Source of the DNA: Burkholderiales bacterium
Lineage (GTDB): Bacteria > Pseudomonadota > Gammaproteobacteria > Burkholderiales > Burkholderiaceae_E
DNA length: 64,000 bases
Assembly: GCA_026399875.1 (NCBI GenBank)
Contig: JAPLQF010000033.1
Span: 1-64,000, forward strand
Direction of reading: 5' to 3'
Of the stretch, positions 9,020 through 18,737 are shown piece by piece. The position numbers were made by a program, and so were the translations under genes. Numbering within the stretch: the stretch's first letter is position 1; each line of letters begins with the position of its first letter. The notes under the pieces were generated by a model. That model was not told the DNA's origin and did no database searches. It saw nothing but the letters and a program-made list of their open reading frames with translations.

Positions 9020-9979
9020 ATGGCGGGCCCGGATTCGCGACAGCCTGACGGTGCAGGCATGATTCGCTCGGCCGTTGCGTCCAGCGCCGGCACCGAACCG
9101 CCTCATTTCATGCGCCCGATCCACATCGCCCGACTGCTGTTGCTCTCATTCCTGTGGGGCGGCGCCTATCTGTTCATGAGGTCGGCTGCGCCGGCCTTCG
9201 GACCGTTCCCGATGGTGTTTCTGCGAATGGCAATGGGCAGCCTGCTGGTGCTGCTGCCGCTGACCCTGTGGCGCACCGGTCTGGCACCGATGCGCGCCCA
9301 CTGGCGCGGAGTGCTGATCTTCGGCAGCGCTTTTACCGCGCTCCCGTTTCTTGGATTGGGCTTTTCTGCCCTGTCGATCTCGGCCGGCATGCTTGCGGTT
9401 CTGCAATCGACCGCCCCGCTTTTTTCGGCGATCGTTGCCCATGTCTGGCTGCGTGAACGGATCACGCCGATGCGTGCGCTCGGTCTGATCGTGGGTTTTG
9501 CAGGGGTCACCGTTCTGGTCTGGGACAAGGTCGGCGCCTCCGAGGGCGCCACACTCGCCATCCTGATCACGATTGCAGTCACGGTGCTCTGGGGGGTTTC
9601 CTCGAATTACGCGAAGGTGAACCTGACCGGGCTCGATCCCCTGTCGCTGGCTACCGGCAGCATCACGGTGGCGGCGATCATTGCCGCGCCTTTTGCCCTG
9701 ATGACCTGGCCTGCTCAGGATCCGGGTCTGGTTGCCTGGCTGGAGGTGATCTTCATGGGGATCGCCTCGTCGGGGCTGGGCTTCATCATCTACTTCGGTC
9801 TGTTGCGCGATATCGGCCCGGTGCGGGCGATCTCGGTCACCTTTCTGAACCCGATCGTTGCAATGGCCTCGGCGGCGGTCTATCTGGGCGAGCCGATCAC
9901 CTTGCGGATGGTGATCGGATGCGCCATCGTGCTGACCGGCACCGCGCTCACACTCGGCCTTTTTCCGCGTCGATCATGA
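9020..9979 (+). CDS. EamA/DMT-family transporter (drug/metabolite exporter)
   Basis: This is an inner-membrane transporter of the ten-helix drug/metabolite superfamily, with two EamA repeats (LLLLSFLWGGAYLFMR in the first; ITIAVTVLWGVSSNYAKVNL in the second). The first ATG (9020) has AGAGG about 12 bases upstream; ATGs at 9059 and 9110 are alternatives, and the last (MRPIHIARLL) starts right at helix 1. It is divergent from the efflux operon and only 19 bp from the palindrome at 8981-9000, so shared control is plausible. Its last 100 bp overlap the convergent toxin gene vapC. Substrate unknown; the family exports amino acids, nucleosides or drugs. Confidence 0.9.
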   Translation: MAGPDSRQPDGAGMIRSAVASSAGTEPPHFMRPIHIARLLLLSFLWGGAYLFMRSAAPAFGPFPMVFLRMAMGSLLVLLPLTLWRTGLAPMRAHWRGVLIFGSAFTALPFLGLGFSALSISAGMLAVLQSTAPLFSAIVAHVWLRERITPMRALGLIVGFAGVTVLVWDKVGASEGATLAILITIAVTVLWGVSSNYAKVNLTGLDPLSLATGSITVAAIIAAPFALMTWPAQDPGLVAWLEVIFMGIASSGLGFIIYFGLLRDIGPVRAISVTFLNPIVAMASAAVYLGEPITLRMVIGCAIVLTGTALTLGLFPRRS

Positions 9980-10362
9980 GCTTCAGTGCGTGCTGGAGAA
10001 CTTGAATAGGCAACGCCAAGGGACTGTGCAACTGAAATCAGCTGCTTGTCACGGCTCCAAAGCGTGGTGTCGCTACTCAGCACCACCGAAGCGAGCAGAT
10101 GGATATCGATGTAGCCGATGCCTTTGCCGAACAGCGAGAACGCATCAATGAAGCCAGTCACTTCGCTGATGTCAGCCAGGTTTGCTGTTGGCAGGTTTTG
10201 AAGAAGCTCAAGCGTCACCGTCCGATTCGCCAGGTGCCCGCATGCGATCTCTCCGACGACGAAAGGATGCATCAGCACCTGATTGCGATTGAGCAAGGCC
10301 GCGAGATGCGGGTCTCCCTTTCGCAGGTGATCGACCCAGATCGAGGTATCCGCCAGAATCAC
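9880..10362 (-). CDS. vapC: VapC-family PIN-domain toxin with extended C terminus
   Basis: This is a type II toxin, presumably a Mg2+-dependent endoribonuclease. The GTG at 10362 is preferred because GAAGG precedes it and the product then begins at once with ILADTSIWVDHL; an ATG 84 bp upstream would overlap vapB. The PIN acidic residues are all present: Asp5, Glu38 (in VVGEIACG), Asp86 (in GYIDIHLL) and Asp105. The domain ends near residue 120 (LGVAYS), where most VapC proteins stop. The remaining 40 residues are basic and unlike PIN proteins, and the last 32 are encoded antisense to the end of the EamA gene. It is 13 bp downstream of vapB. Confidence 0.85.
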   Translation of the reverse strand: MILADTSIWVDHLRKGDPHLAALLNRNQVLMHPFVVGEIACGHLANRTVTLELLQNLPTANLADISEVTGFIDAFSLFGKGIGYIDIHLLASVVLSSDTTLWSRDKQLISVAQSLGVAYSSSPARTEAHDRRGKRPSVSAVPVSTMAHPITIRKVIGSPR

Positions 10363-10375
10363 AGACCGGCTGCCT

Positions 10376-10576
10376 TCACAAACCGGCGACCTGACGCCTG
10401 CGCGGTGCGGCCTCCAGCTTCGGCTGGCTGCCGCCGAGTTTCGCAAGGCGTCTCGCGCTTTCGCGTTCGATCAGTGCTTTGAGGCCTTCTCTGACGACCG
10501 CAGTCCGATCCAGGTTCCCGGCCAGCATGGTCGCTTTGGCAAGCAGATCATCGTCAATATTGATGGTTGTGCGCAT
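10376..10576 (-). CDS. vapB: VapB-family antitoxin (ribbon-helix-helix)
   Basis: This 66-residue antitoxin has an N-terminal MetJ/Arc-like ribbon-helix-helix (RTTINIDDDLLAKATML) followed by a helix with VVREGLKALIERE and a basic tail that would wrap the toxin. It lies directly upstream of vapC in the usual antitoxin-first order. VapBC pairs normally repress their own promoter; a short inverted repeat upstream (10608-10620) is a candidate operator. Confidence 0.88.
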   Translation of the reverse strand: MRTTINIDDDLLAKATMLAGNLDRTAVVREGLKALIERESARRLAKLGGSQPKLEAAPRRRQVAGL

Positions 10577-10607
10577 AAAGTGGACTCATCGGTGGGGCAT
10601 AAAATTA

Positions 10608-10620
10608 ATCATCGTATGAT
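10608..10620. promoter_or_regulatory. Candidate VapB operator (ATCAT-CGT-ATGAT)
   Basis: This is a perfect 5-bp inverted repeat with a 3-base spacer in the AT-rich gap between vapB and the divergent hydrolase gene, 32 bp upstream of the vapB ATG. Read on the minus strand it is followed by TAATTTTAT, a plausible -10 region. The assignment is positional inference. Confidence 0.4.
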
Positions 10621-10661
10621 GCCTGAAATCGTGTTCCAAAAATCCCCTCCTGGCGACCTTC

Positions 10662-11588
10662 ATGACCTCAATGACCTCAATGACCAACCCCTCGATCGAA
10701 CAGGCGCAGTTCGGACCGGTCACGGTCTGCTTCGGCGAAAAGCACGGCAAATACCCGGACGGCAACCAGCTGATCGTCACCGGCCGTGACACGCGCGCTG
10801 TCTTCGATTCGCCCAAGGTCGCCAACCATATTGGGCCGCTCTTTGACGATGCCGACGTGGTGATCATGGGTCATGTCCATGAAGACCATATGGCCGGGCT
10901 GCATCGGCTGCCGGGCGTACCGGTTCATGTTCATGAGGCCGACCTCGAGGCCGTCCGCAGCTGGGAAGGCCTGTCGCGCCATTACGGCTATCCGCAGTCG
11001 GTGCTCGATGGATTTCGGGCCAAGATCGAGCGCGATTTCCATTACGCGCCGCGTCCCGATGCGATCGGGTATCGCGACGGCGCCACCTGGGATCTCGGTG
11101 GCCTGACCGTGCGCGCGATCCATATGCCGGGTCACACCGCCGGCCACTGTGTTCTGATGGTCGAGCCGCATGGCATCGCCTTCATCGGCGATATCGACCT
11201 CTCGAGCTTCGGCCCCTATTACGGCGACGCCACCTCCAACCTTGCCGATTTTCGCGAAACGCTCAGGGCGGTGGCCGAGCTGCCCGCCTCGGTCTGGATC
11301 ACCTCGCATCACAAGGGCGCGATCACCTCACGCACCGAGTTCGACGTGCTGCTGGCGGCTTTTGAGGCCCGTATTGGCCAGCGCAGCGATCGCTTGCTCG
11401 AGATGATCGGCACCGACACGCGCTCGCTCGATGAGCTGGTTGCCCAGCGCCTGCTCTATCCGAGCAGCCTTGCCGAGGGCTTTGTCGATTCGGTCGAGCG
11501 TCACACCATCGCCCAGCATCTTGACGAGCTGCAGGCGCAAGGGCGTGTGCGCAGACTGGATGATGGCCGTTATCGGGTCGCTGCCTGA
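10662..11588 (+). CDS. MBL-fold metallo-hydrolase
   Basis: This 308-residue protein has the metallo-beta-lactamase fold with the metal motif HVHEDH at residues 71-76 (HxHxDH), a later ligand in MPGHTAGHCV and FIGDIDLSSFGPYYGD. The C-terminal third resembles the winged-helix tail of LACTB2-like proteins (QHLDELQAQGRVRRLDDGRY). It has no signal peptide, so it is cytoplasmic. Three in-frame ATGs lie in a tandem 9-bp repeat at the start (ATGACCTCA), giving MTSMTSMTN, so the true start may be 10662, 10671 or 10680. Substrate unknown: family members cleave thioesters, lactones, phosphodiesters or RNA. It ends 28 bp before the thiC riboswitch. Confidence 0.87.
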   Translation: MTSMTSMTNPSIEQAQFGPVTVCFGEKHGKYPDGNQLIVTGRDTRAVFDSPKVANHIGPLFDDADVVIMGHVHEDHMAGLHRLPGVPVHVHEADLEAVRSWEGLSRHYGYPQSVLDGFRAKIERDFHYAPRPDAIGYRDGATWDLGGLTVRAIHMPGHTAGHCVLMVEPHGIAFIGDIDLSSFGPYYGDATSNLADFRETLRAVAELPASVWITSHHKGAITSRTEFDVLLAAFEARIGQRSDRLLEMIGTDTRSLDELVAQRLLYPSSLAEGFVDSVERHTIAQHLDELQAQGRVRRLDDGRYRVAA

Positions 11589-11616
11589 GGCAGATCCTGT
11601 ACGATCACCCTCTCTG

Positions 11617-13717
<2,101 letters not shown>

Positions 13718-13775
13718 CGCCGCCCGGTTCAAGCCATGCCGTTGTCGGCGGGCATGCGGATTGCCCTGTAGGAAA

Positions 13776-13808
13776 GCGGGAAGGTCATCCGATCTTCCCG
13801 TGACTTTT
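13776..13808 (+). terminator. Possible weak terminator hairpin after thiC
   Basis: A 7-bp stem (CGGGAAG at 13777-13783 with CTTCCCG at 13794-13800) is followed by TGACTTTT. The T-tract is short and interrupted, and the start of the next small gene lies 13 bp beyond it, so it may instead influence that gene's translation. Confidence 0.35.
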
Positions 13809-13820
13809 CAGGATGACCAT

Positions 13821-14105
13821 ATGGACCAGCAAGACAATAAGCCCAGCGCAACGCCTGCACAGAAAGCTCAGCAGGGGCAGGCATCTCAGGCGGCTGCCCA
13901 ACCGGGCACCGCAAAACCGCAACAGGGTCAGTCGATGCCAGGCGGCAAGCCTGCGGCAGCTGATTCGGCCAAACGGCCGGATACCTCCGCGCGCCCGGCG
14001 CAGACAGATCGACCAGGCTCAGGTTCGGGCTCGGGCTCGGGCTCGGGCTCGGGTGCATCACCTTCACAAGGCAGCAATCGGAGCAGTGACGACATTGATG
14101 TCTGA
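13821..14105 (+). CDS. Small low-complexity (disordered) protein
   Basis: This 94-residue protein is rich in Gln, Ala, Pro, Ser and Gly, with no signal peptide, membrane segment or recognisable domain. The chosen ATG (13821) has AGGA seven bases upstream. A Gly-Ser run encoded by a 6-bp DNA repeat lies at about residues 68-78, and the tail is acidic (SSDDIDV). I do not recognise it. It is probably intrinsically disordered, if expressed. Confidence 0.5.
   Translation: MDQQDNKPSATPAQKAQQGQASQAAAQPGTAKPQQGQSMPGGKPAAADSAKRPDTSARPAQTDRPGSGSGSGSGSGSGASPSQGSNRSSDDIDV
14025..14053 (+). repeat. 6-bp tandem repeat (TCGGGC)
   Basis: Four perfect copies of TCGGGC plus a partial fifth lie in the small low-complexity gene and encode a Gly-Ser run. 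The preceding GGCTCAGGT is a degenerate extension of the same repeat. Confidence 0.85.
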
Positions 14106-14153
14106 TCTACCGATTGAGTTTTTCCACTGAGCGCTGCCCCGCCAGCGCAAGCG

Positions 14154-14408
14154 GTGCAGTGCCGCCCCGGTTGCGGGGCGTGCTGCACCGCGCCGTCCGT
14201 TACCACGCCGATTCCCGGCATGCCGCAGGGCAAGCCGGCCGGCGTGGCCTGCATTCAGCTCGGTGCCCAGCGTCAGTGTCTGATCTTCGGGAGCCCGGAT
14301 CGGCCGGCGGTCTGCGCGAGCCTGCAGCCCTCGCACGAGATGTGCGGTGATTCGCCGGCTGCGGCGATCGCCTGGTTGACCGCGCTCGAGCACCTTACCC
14401 GGCCCTGA
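14154..14408 (+). CDS. YkgJ-family cysteine cluster protein
   Basis: This 84-residue protein belongs to the CxCxxCC-type putative zinc- or iron-chelating family. Cysteines occur as CRPGCGACC near the N terminus, then VACIQL, QCLIFG, VCASL and [17 protein letters not shown] is the typical signature of the short proteobacterial form. The only reasonable start is GTG at 14154, since an in-frame stop lies at 14115-14117. Function is not known beyond predicted metal binding. It precedes the MacA-type adaptor gene by 119 bp. Confidence 0.82.
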   Translation: MQCRPGCGACCTAPSVTTPIPGMPQGKPAGVACIQLGAQRQCLIFGSPDRPAVCASLQPSHEMCGDSPAAAIAWLTALEHLTRP

Positions 14409-14527
14409 GGGGTTGCCGATCAGCGACCCCTTGATCGCTCCCGGCGATCGCGCTGTCATGGTGCCGTCGCGAAGCCATCTTCGGGTGCCGGGGTAAGATT
14501 GGCCGAACTGGATATCCTGGCCCTTTC

Positions 14528-16654
14528 ATGAAACTGCGAACCCTGATCGTTCTGCTGCTGATTGCCGCCGCGCTTGCCGGTGGCACATGGTGGTGGTTCG
14601 ACAAACGTGCGGCCGGCGACCAGCCCCAGCTGCGCACTGCCAAGGTCGAGCGTGGCACGCTCACCGCAACCGTGGCGGCCTCGGGCACCCTGGCGGCCAC
14701 CGTGCAGGTACAGGTGAGCTCCCAGGTATCGGGTCAGATCCGTGAGGTGCTCGCCGATTTCAATGCCGAGGTGAAAAAGGGTCAGGTCATCGCCCGGATC
14801 GACCCTGAGACCTTCGAGTACCGGGTCCGTCAGGCCCAGGCCGATGTCGATGCCGCCCAGGCGCAGGTAGGCGTGCAGCAGGCAACGCTCGCATCGCGCC
14901 GTGCCGATCTGTCGCGGGCCACGATCAACCTCGAAGAGGCCAAGCGCGACCTCGACCGCAAGAACGATCTGGTCGAGCGCAATTTCATTTCGCCCGCCGA
15001 GCGCGACAAGGCCAGATCGGTCTTTCGCGCGCTCGAGCAGGATGTGGTCACCGCCAATGCCCAGATCGATCTGGCTCAGGCGCTGCTTCGCAACGCCCGC
15101 TCGACCGTCCAGCAGCGCGAGGCTCTGCTCTCATCGGCACGGGTTGATCTCAGTCGGACCATCATCCGTGCACCGGTCGACGGCGTCGTCATCAAGCGCT
15201 CGATCGAGCCGGGTCAGACCGTGGCAGTCAGTCTCGCAGCGCCCGAACTGTTTCTGATCGCCCAGAACCTGCGCGACATGCAGGTCGAGGTATCGATCGA
15301 CGAGGCCGAGGTCAGCCGCCTTCGCGTCGGTCAGAAGACCACTTTTACCGTTGATGCCTTTCCGGGTCGAACCTTCTCCGGCCTGGTGACCCAGGTTCGC
15401 AAGGCCGCGCTCAATGTCCAGAACGTCATCACCTATACCGCGGTGGTGTCGGCCGACAATGAGTCGCTGGTGCTGCTGCCTGGCATGACCGCCAATGTGC
15501 GGGTCATTACCGATGTGCGCGAAAAGGTGCTCAAGGTGCCGAATGCCGCGCTGCGCTTCAAGCCTCCCGGTGTGACCGATCCGTCCAAGTCGGCGTCGGT
15601 GTCGGGGGCTGGCTTTGCCGGCTCGACCTTGCAGGCCGCACTCGACCTGGTGCTGTCGCAGGCTCAGGCGCAAGGTCAGGGTGGTGGCATCCAGGCCTAT
15701 CGCGAACGGCTCGAACGTGAACTGGCACTGACCGATACCCAGAAGGCGGCGATCGAGGCGATCTTCGTGTCGATGCGCGAGCGCTTTGCCGGGGTGCGCG
15801 ATGCCCCGCAGGAAGAACGCGCCGCGCTGAGCGAGAAGCTGCGCAATGACCTGCGCCGTCGGGTCAATGAGGTGCTCGATCCGGCGCAGCGAAAGACCTT
15901 TGCGTCGATCAATGCCGAGATCGATGCGCGGCGCGCGGCGATGCAGGCGGGTGCGGGCTCAAGCTCGGGGGCAGCCTCGGGGGCAGTGGCGGCTTCAACG
16001 ACGAATGCTCCCGCGGCAACCCCGGGTGCATCGGCAAGCGGTGCCGCGGCAGGTGCCGGTGCAGCAGCAACCGCCGCTGCGGCAACTGCCGCAGCCGCCA
16101 AGTCACCGTCAGCGTCGCCGTCAGCGTCGCCGTCAGCGTCGCCGTCAGCAAGCACGGGCGGCAGCGCCGGCCAGAGCGGTCCGGGTGCACAGTTGCGCGC
16201 CTTTCGCGAGCGCCTCGAGCGTGACCTTGCCCTGACCGAATCGCAGCGAACCCAGCTCGATGGCATTTTTACCGGTATGCGCGAGCGTTTTCTTGCCGTG
16301 CGGGAGGCGCCTGAGTCGGAGCGCGCCAAGCTGTCCGAGGCCAATCGGGCCGAGCTGCGTGCCCGAATCAACGACATCCTCGACGAAGGCCAGAAGAAAA
16401 AATATGCCGAGATTCTGGTCGAGCTGAGCGGGCGCACCGTCTCGCGCGGTCGGGTCTTCGTGCCAGGACCCGAGGGTAAACCCGTGGCGGTCGAATTGCG
16501 CCTGGGTCTGTCCGATGGCTCGACTACCGAGGTGATCGCCATTCTCAATGGCGCAAGCCTCGCCGAAGGCGATCTGGTCTATGTCGGCATCATCGGTGGT
16601 GCCACGTCGCCCGGCCCGGCAAGCCCCCCGCGACCCGCCGGACCCAGGCTCTAG
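14528..16654 (+). CDS. MacA-type periplasmic adaptor with two inserted LTxxQ helical modules
   Basis: This is an adaptor (membrane fusion protein) for the ABC exporter encoded downstream. It has an N-terminal signal-anchor (LRTLIVLLLIAAALAGGTWWW), a lipoyl half with VSSQVSGQIREVL, a long coiled-coil hairpin (about residues 95-205), the second lipoyl half (IIRAPVDGVVIKRSIEPGQTV) and beta-barrel domains to about residue 350. Then come two ungapped 75-residue modules, about 389-465 and 556-632, each opening with RERLERxLALTxxQ and containing MRERF, AP, ER and LSE. They are joined by an Ala/Ser-rich linker with SPSA repeats. A final beta segment follows (GRVFVPGPEGKPVAVELRLG). MacA proteins are usually about 370-400 residues; this one has 708. 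The LTxxQ motif recalls Spy/CpxP, which is my inference. The ABC genes start 6 bp later. Confidence 0.88.
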   Translation: MKLRTLIVLLLIAAALAGGTWWWFDKRAAGDQPQLRTAKVERGTLTATVAASGTLAATVQVQVSSQVSGQIREVLADFNAEVKKGQVIARIDPETFEYRVRQAQADVDAAQAQVGVQQATLASRRADLSRATINLEEAKRDLDRKNDLVERNFISPAERDKARSVFRALEQDVVTANAQIDLAQALLRNARSTVQQREALLSSARVDLSRTIIRAPVDGVVIKRSIEPGQTVAVSLAAPELFLIAQNLRDMQVEVSIDEAEVSRLRVGQKTTFTVDAFPGRTFSGLVTQVRKAALNVQNVITYTAVVSADNESLVLLPGMTANVRVITDVREKVLKVPNAALRFKPPGVTDPSKSASVSGAGFAGSTLQAALDLVLSQAQAQGQGGGIQAYRERLERELALTDTQKAAIEAIFVSMRERFAGVRDAPQEERAALSEKLRNDLRRRVNEVLDPAQRKTFASINAEIDARRAAMQAGAGSSSGAASGAVAASTTNAPAATPGASASGAAAGAGAAATAAAATAAAAKSPSASPSASPSASPSASTGGSAGQSGPGAQLRAFRERLERDLALTESQRTQLDGIFTGMRERFLAVREAPESERAKLSEANRAELRARINDILDEGQKKKYAEILVELSGRTVSRGRVFVPGPEGKPVAVELRLGLSDGSTTEVIAILNGASLAEGDLVYVGIIGGATSPGPASPPRPAGPRL
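16100..16149 (+). repeat. 12-bp tandem repeat in the adaptor linker
   Basis: The unit GCGTCGCCGTCA occurs three times perfectly (16112-16147) with a partial copy before it. It encodes the SPSA repeat of the linker between the two LTxxQ modules, so copy-number change would alter linker length in frame. Confidence 0.85.
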
Positions 16655-16660
16655 ATTTCC

Positions 16661-17446
16661 ATGACAAGCGCCGCCATCGCCGTTGAAGCTGGGTCTGTTG
16701 ACGCCGCCGGCCTGGAGCCGCTGATTCGCTGCGAGTCGCTCGCCAAGCGCTACCAGGTGGGCGGCGGGACAGTGCATGCCCTGCGCGAACTTAGTCTGAC
16801 GGTGATGCCGGGCGAATTCGTTGCGGTGATGGGACCCAGCGGCTCTGGCAAGTCGACCTTCATGAATCTCGTAGGCTGCCTTGATCGGCCGACCAGCGGG
16901 CGCTACTGGCTGGGCGGCGAAGCGGTCGATTCGCTCGATCGCGATGCGCTGGCAGCCATCCGAAATCGGCGCATCGGGTTCGTGTTTCAGCAGTTCAATC
17001 TGCTGCCGCGAACCAATGCGCTCGACAATGTCGAGTTGCCCCTGCTCTATGCCGGCGTGCCCAGGGCCGAGCGTCATGCTCGCGCCCTGCGGCGGCTCGA
17101 GCAGGTCGGCCTTGGCGAGCGCATCGATCATCATCCGGCGCAGCTGTCGGGTGGTCAGCAGCAACGGGTGGCGATTGCGCGTGCGCTGGTCAACGACCCC
17201 TCGCTCATCCTTGCCGACGAGCCGACCGGCGCGCTCGATTCGCGCACCAGCATCGAGGTCATGGCGCTGCTGCAGTCGCTCAACCGCGAGGGCATCACGA
17301 TCGTGCTGGTGACCCACGAGGCCGATGTCGCGGCGTTTGCGTCGCGAATCATCAGTTTTCGCGATGGCCGGGTGGTGCGCGATATCGCCAATCCGCCGCT
17401 CGATGCCGCAGCCGCCCTGGCCGCGCTCGAGCCGGTTCCGGATTGA
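16661..17446 (+). CDS. MacB-type ABC transporter ATP-binding protein
   Basis: This is the cytoplasmic ATPase of a MacB/LolD-like exporter (261 residues). Walker A is GPSGSGKST (residues 58-66), the Q-loop is FVFQQFNLLP, the signature is LSGGQQQR and Walker B is LILADEPTG followed by the ALDS D-loop. In E. coli MacB this domain is fused to the permease; here it is separate. It lies 6 bp after the adaptor gene and 45 bp before the permease gene, so the three form one operon. Confidence 0.95.
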   Translation: MTSAAIAVEAGSVDAAGLEPLIRCESLAKRYQVGGGTVHALRELSLTVMPGEFVAVMGPSGSGKSTFMNLVGCLDRPTSGRYWLGGEAVDSLDRDALAAIRNRRIGFVFQQFNLLPRTNALDNVELPLLYAGVPRAERHARALRRLEQVGLGERIDHHPAQLSGGQQQRVAIARALVNDPSLILADEPTGALDSRTSIEVMALLQSLNREGITIVLVTHEADVAAFASRIISFRDGRVVRDIANPPLDAAAALAALEPVPD

Positions 17447-17491
17447 TTTCGGGCTGCCCCCCTCCTGCCGCTGGCATATCGACCGACCTCC

Positions 17492-18736
17492 ATGGACATC
17501 TTTTCCACCTTTCGCATCGCCCTGCTCGCGCTGCGCACCAACGCCCTGCGGTCGGCGCTCACCATGCTGGGCATCATCATCGGTGTGGCTGCGGTGATCG
17601 CCATGATTGCGGTCGGCAAGGGTGCTCAGTCCCGGGTCGAGGAACAGGTACGCAGCCTCGGTGCCAATGTGATGGTGGTCTTCCCCTCGTCGCAGAACAG
17701 CGGTGGCGTGCGCAGCGGCAGCGGTGGCGTCCAGACCCTCACCGAGGACGATGCCCGTGCGGTCGCCCTCGAAGTGCCGGAGGTGATGTTTGCTGCGCCC
17801 ACCCATCGCGCCTCCGGGCAGGTGGTCTACGGCAATCAGAACTGGTTTGCCGCGGTCTTCGGCGTCAACAACGACTTCTTCGAAGTGCGCGAATGGCCAC
17901 TGGTGGCCGGGCGGACCTTCGAGCAGGGCGAAATCGCCAGCTCGGGCAAGGTGATCATCCTGGGTCAGACGGTTGCACGCCAGCTCTTCGGTGAAGACAC
18001 GCCTTTCGAGGACATGATTGACCGCGTGGTCAGGCTGCGAAAGGTACCGCTCACCGTCATCGGTGTGGCCGAGCGCAAGGGCCAGAGCGCTGTCGGCCAG
18101 GATCAGGACGATGCGGTCTTCGTGCCGCTGTCGACGGCTCGCACTCGGCTTTTCGGCGTGGTCCAGGGCAAGCTTCGTCGCATCAATTCGATCTGGATCA
18201 AGGTGTCGCCCGGACAGGACATGAAGGCGGCCGAAGACGGCACCCGCACTCTGCTGCGCCAGCGCCATCGGCTGGCCGCGGGTCAGGAAGACGACTTCAC
18301 GCTGCGCAATCTCACCGAGATCATGCAGGCGCAGGAGGCGGCCAGCCGAGCAATGACCGCACTGCTGGCGGCGATCGCATCGGTCAGCCTGCTGGTCGGC
18401 GGCATCGGCATCATGAACATCATGCTGGTGTCGGTCACCGAACGTACCCGGGAGATCGGTTTGCGCATGGCCGTGGGTGCGCGCGGCGGCGACATCCTGT
18501 CGCAGTTTCTGGTCGAGGCAGTGACGCTGTCGTGCATTGGCGGTGCGATCGGTGTGGCGCTCGGCGTTTTCGCTGCCGAGATGGTCGGCAAGTCAGCCTC
18601 ATGGCGCATCGAGATCCAGCCGCCGGCAATTCTCCTGGCTTTCGGATCGGCCGCGCTCATCGGCATCTTCTTCGGCTTTTATCCGGCACGCAAAGCCTCG
18701 CAGCTCGAGCCGATCGAGGCCCTTCGATACGAGTGA
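17492..18736 (+). CDS. MacB-type ABC transporter permease (FtsX fold)
   Basis: This 414-residue inner-membrane permease has the MacB topology: one N-terminal helix (LRSALTMLGIIIGVAAVIAM), a large periplasmic MacB_PCD domain (about residues 45-260), then three helices of the FtsX core (ASVSLLVGGIGIMNIMLVSV, GGAIGVALGVF, LLAFGSAALIGIFFGFYPA). The motif TERTREIGLRMAVGAR, which couples to the ATPase, is intact. It acts with the adaptor and ATPase upstream as a mechanotransmitter-type exporter; the substrate could be a macrolide, peptide, siderophore or lipid. Its stop is one base before the thiD ATG. Confidence 0.94.
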   Translation: MDIFSTFRIALLALRTNALRSALTMLGIIIGVAAVIAMIAVGKGAQSRVEEQVRSLGANVMVVFPSSQNSGGVRSGSGGVQTLTEDDARAVALEVPEVMFAAPTHRASGQVVYGNQNWFAAVFGVNNDFFEVREWPLVAGRTFEQGEIASSGKVIILGQTVARQLFGEDTPFEDMIDRVVRLRKVPLTVIGVAERKGQSAVGQDQDDAVFVPLSTARTRLFGVVQGKLRRINSIWIKVSPGQDMKAAEDGTRTLLRQRHRLAAGQEDDFTLRNLTEIMQAQEAASRAMTALLAAIASVSLLVGGIGIMNIMLVSVTERTREIGLRMAVGARGGDILSQFLVEAVTLSCIGGAIGVALGVFAAEMVGKSASWRIEIQPPAILLAFGSAALIGIFFGFYPARKASQLEPIEALRYE

Positions 18737-18737
18737 C

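Noticed and set aside
10662-10689. Start-proximal 9-bp repeat as a phase-variable switch
   Set aside because: There are only about two and a half copies with period 9, so slippage would not shift the frame and the number is too small to expect variation.
16145-18268. A 707-codon open frame on the minus strand over the MacA end and MacB genes
   Set aside because: It is antisense to three clear genes, has His/Gly/Arg/Asp-rich composition typical of reversed high-GC coding sequence, and shows no domain.
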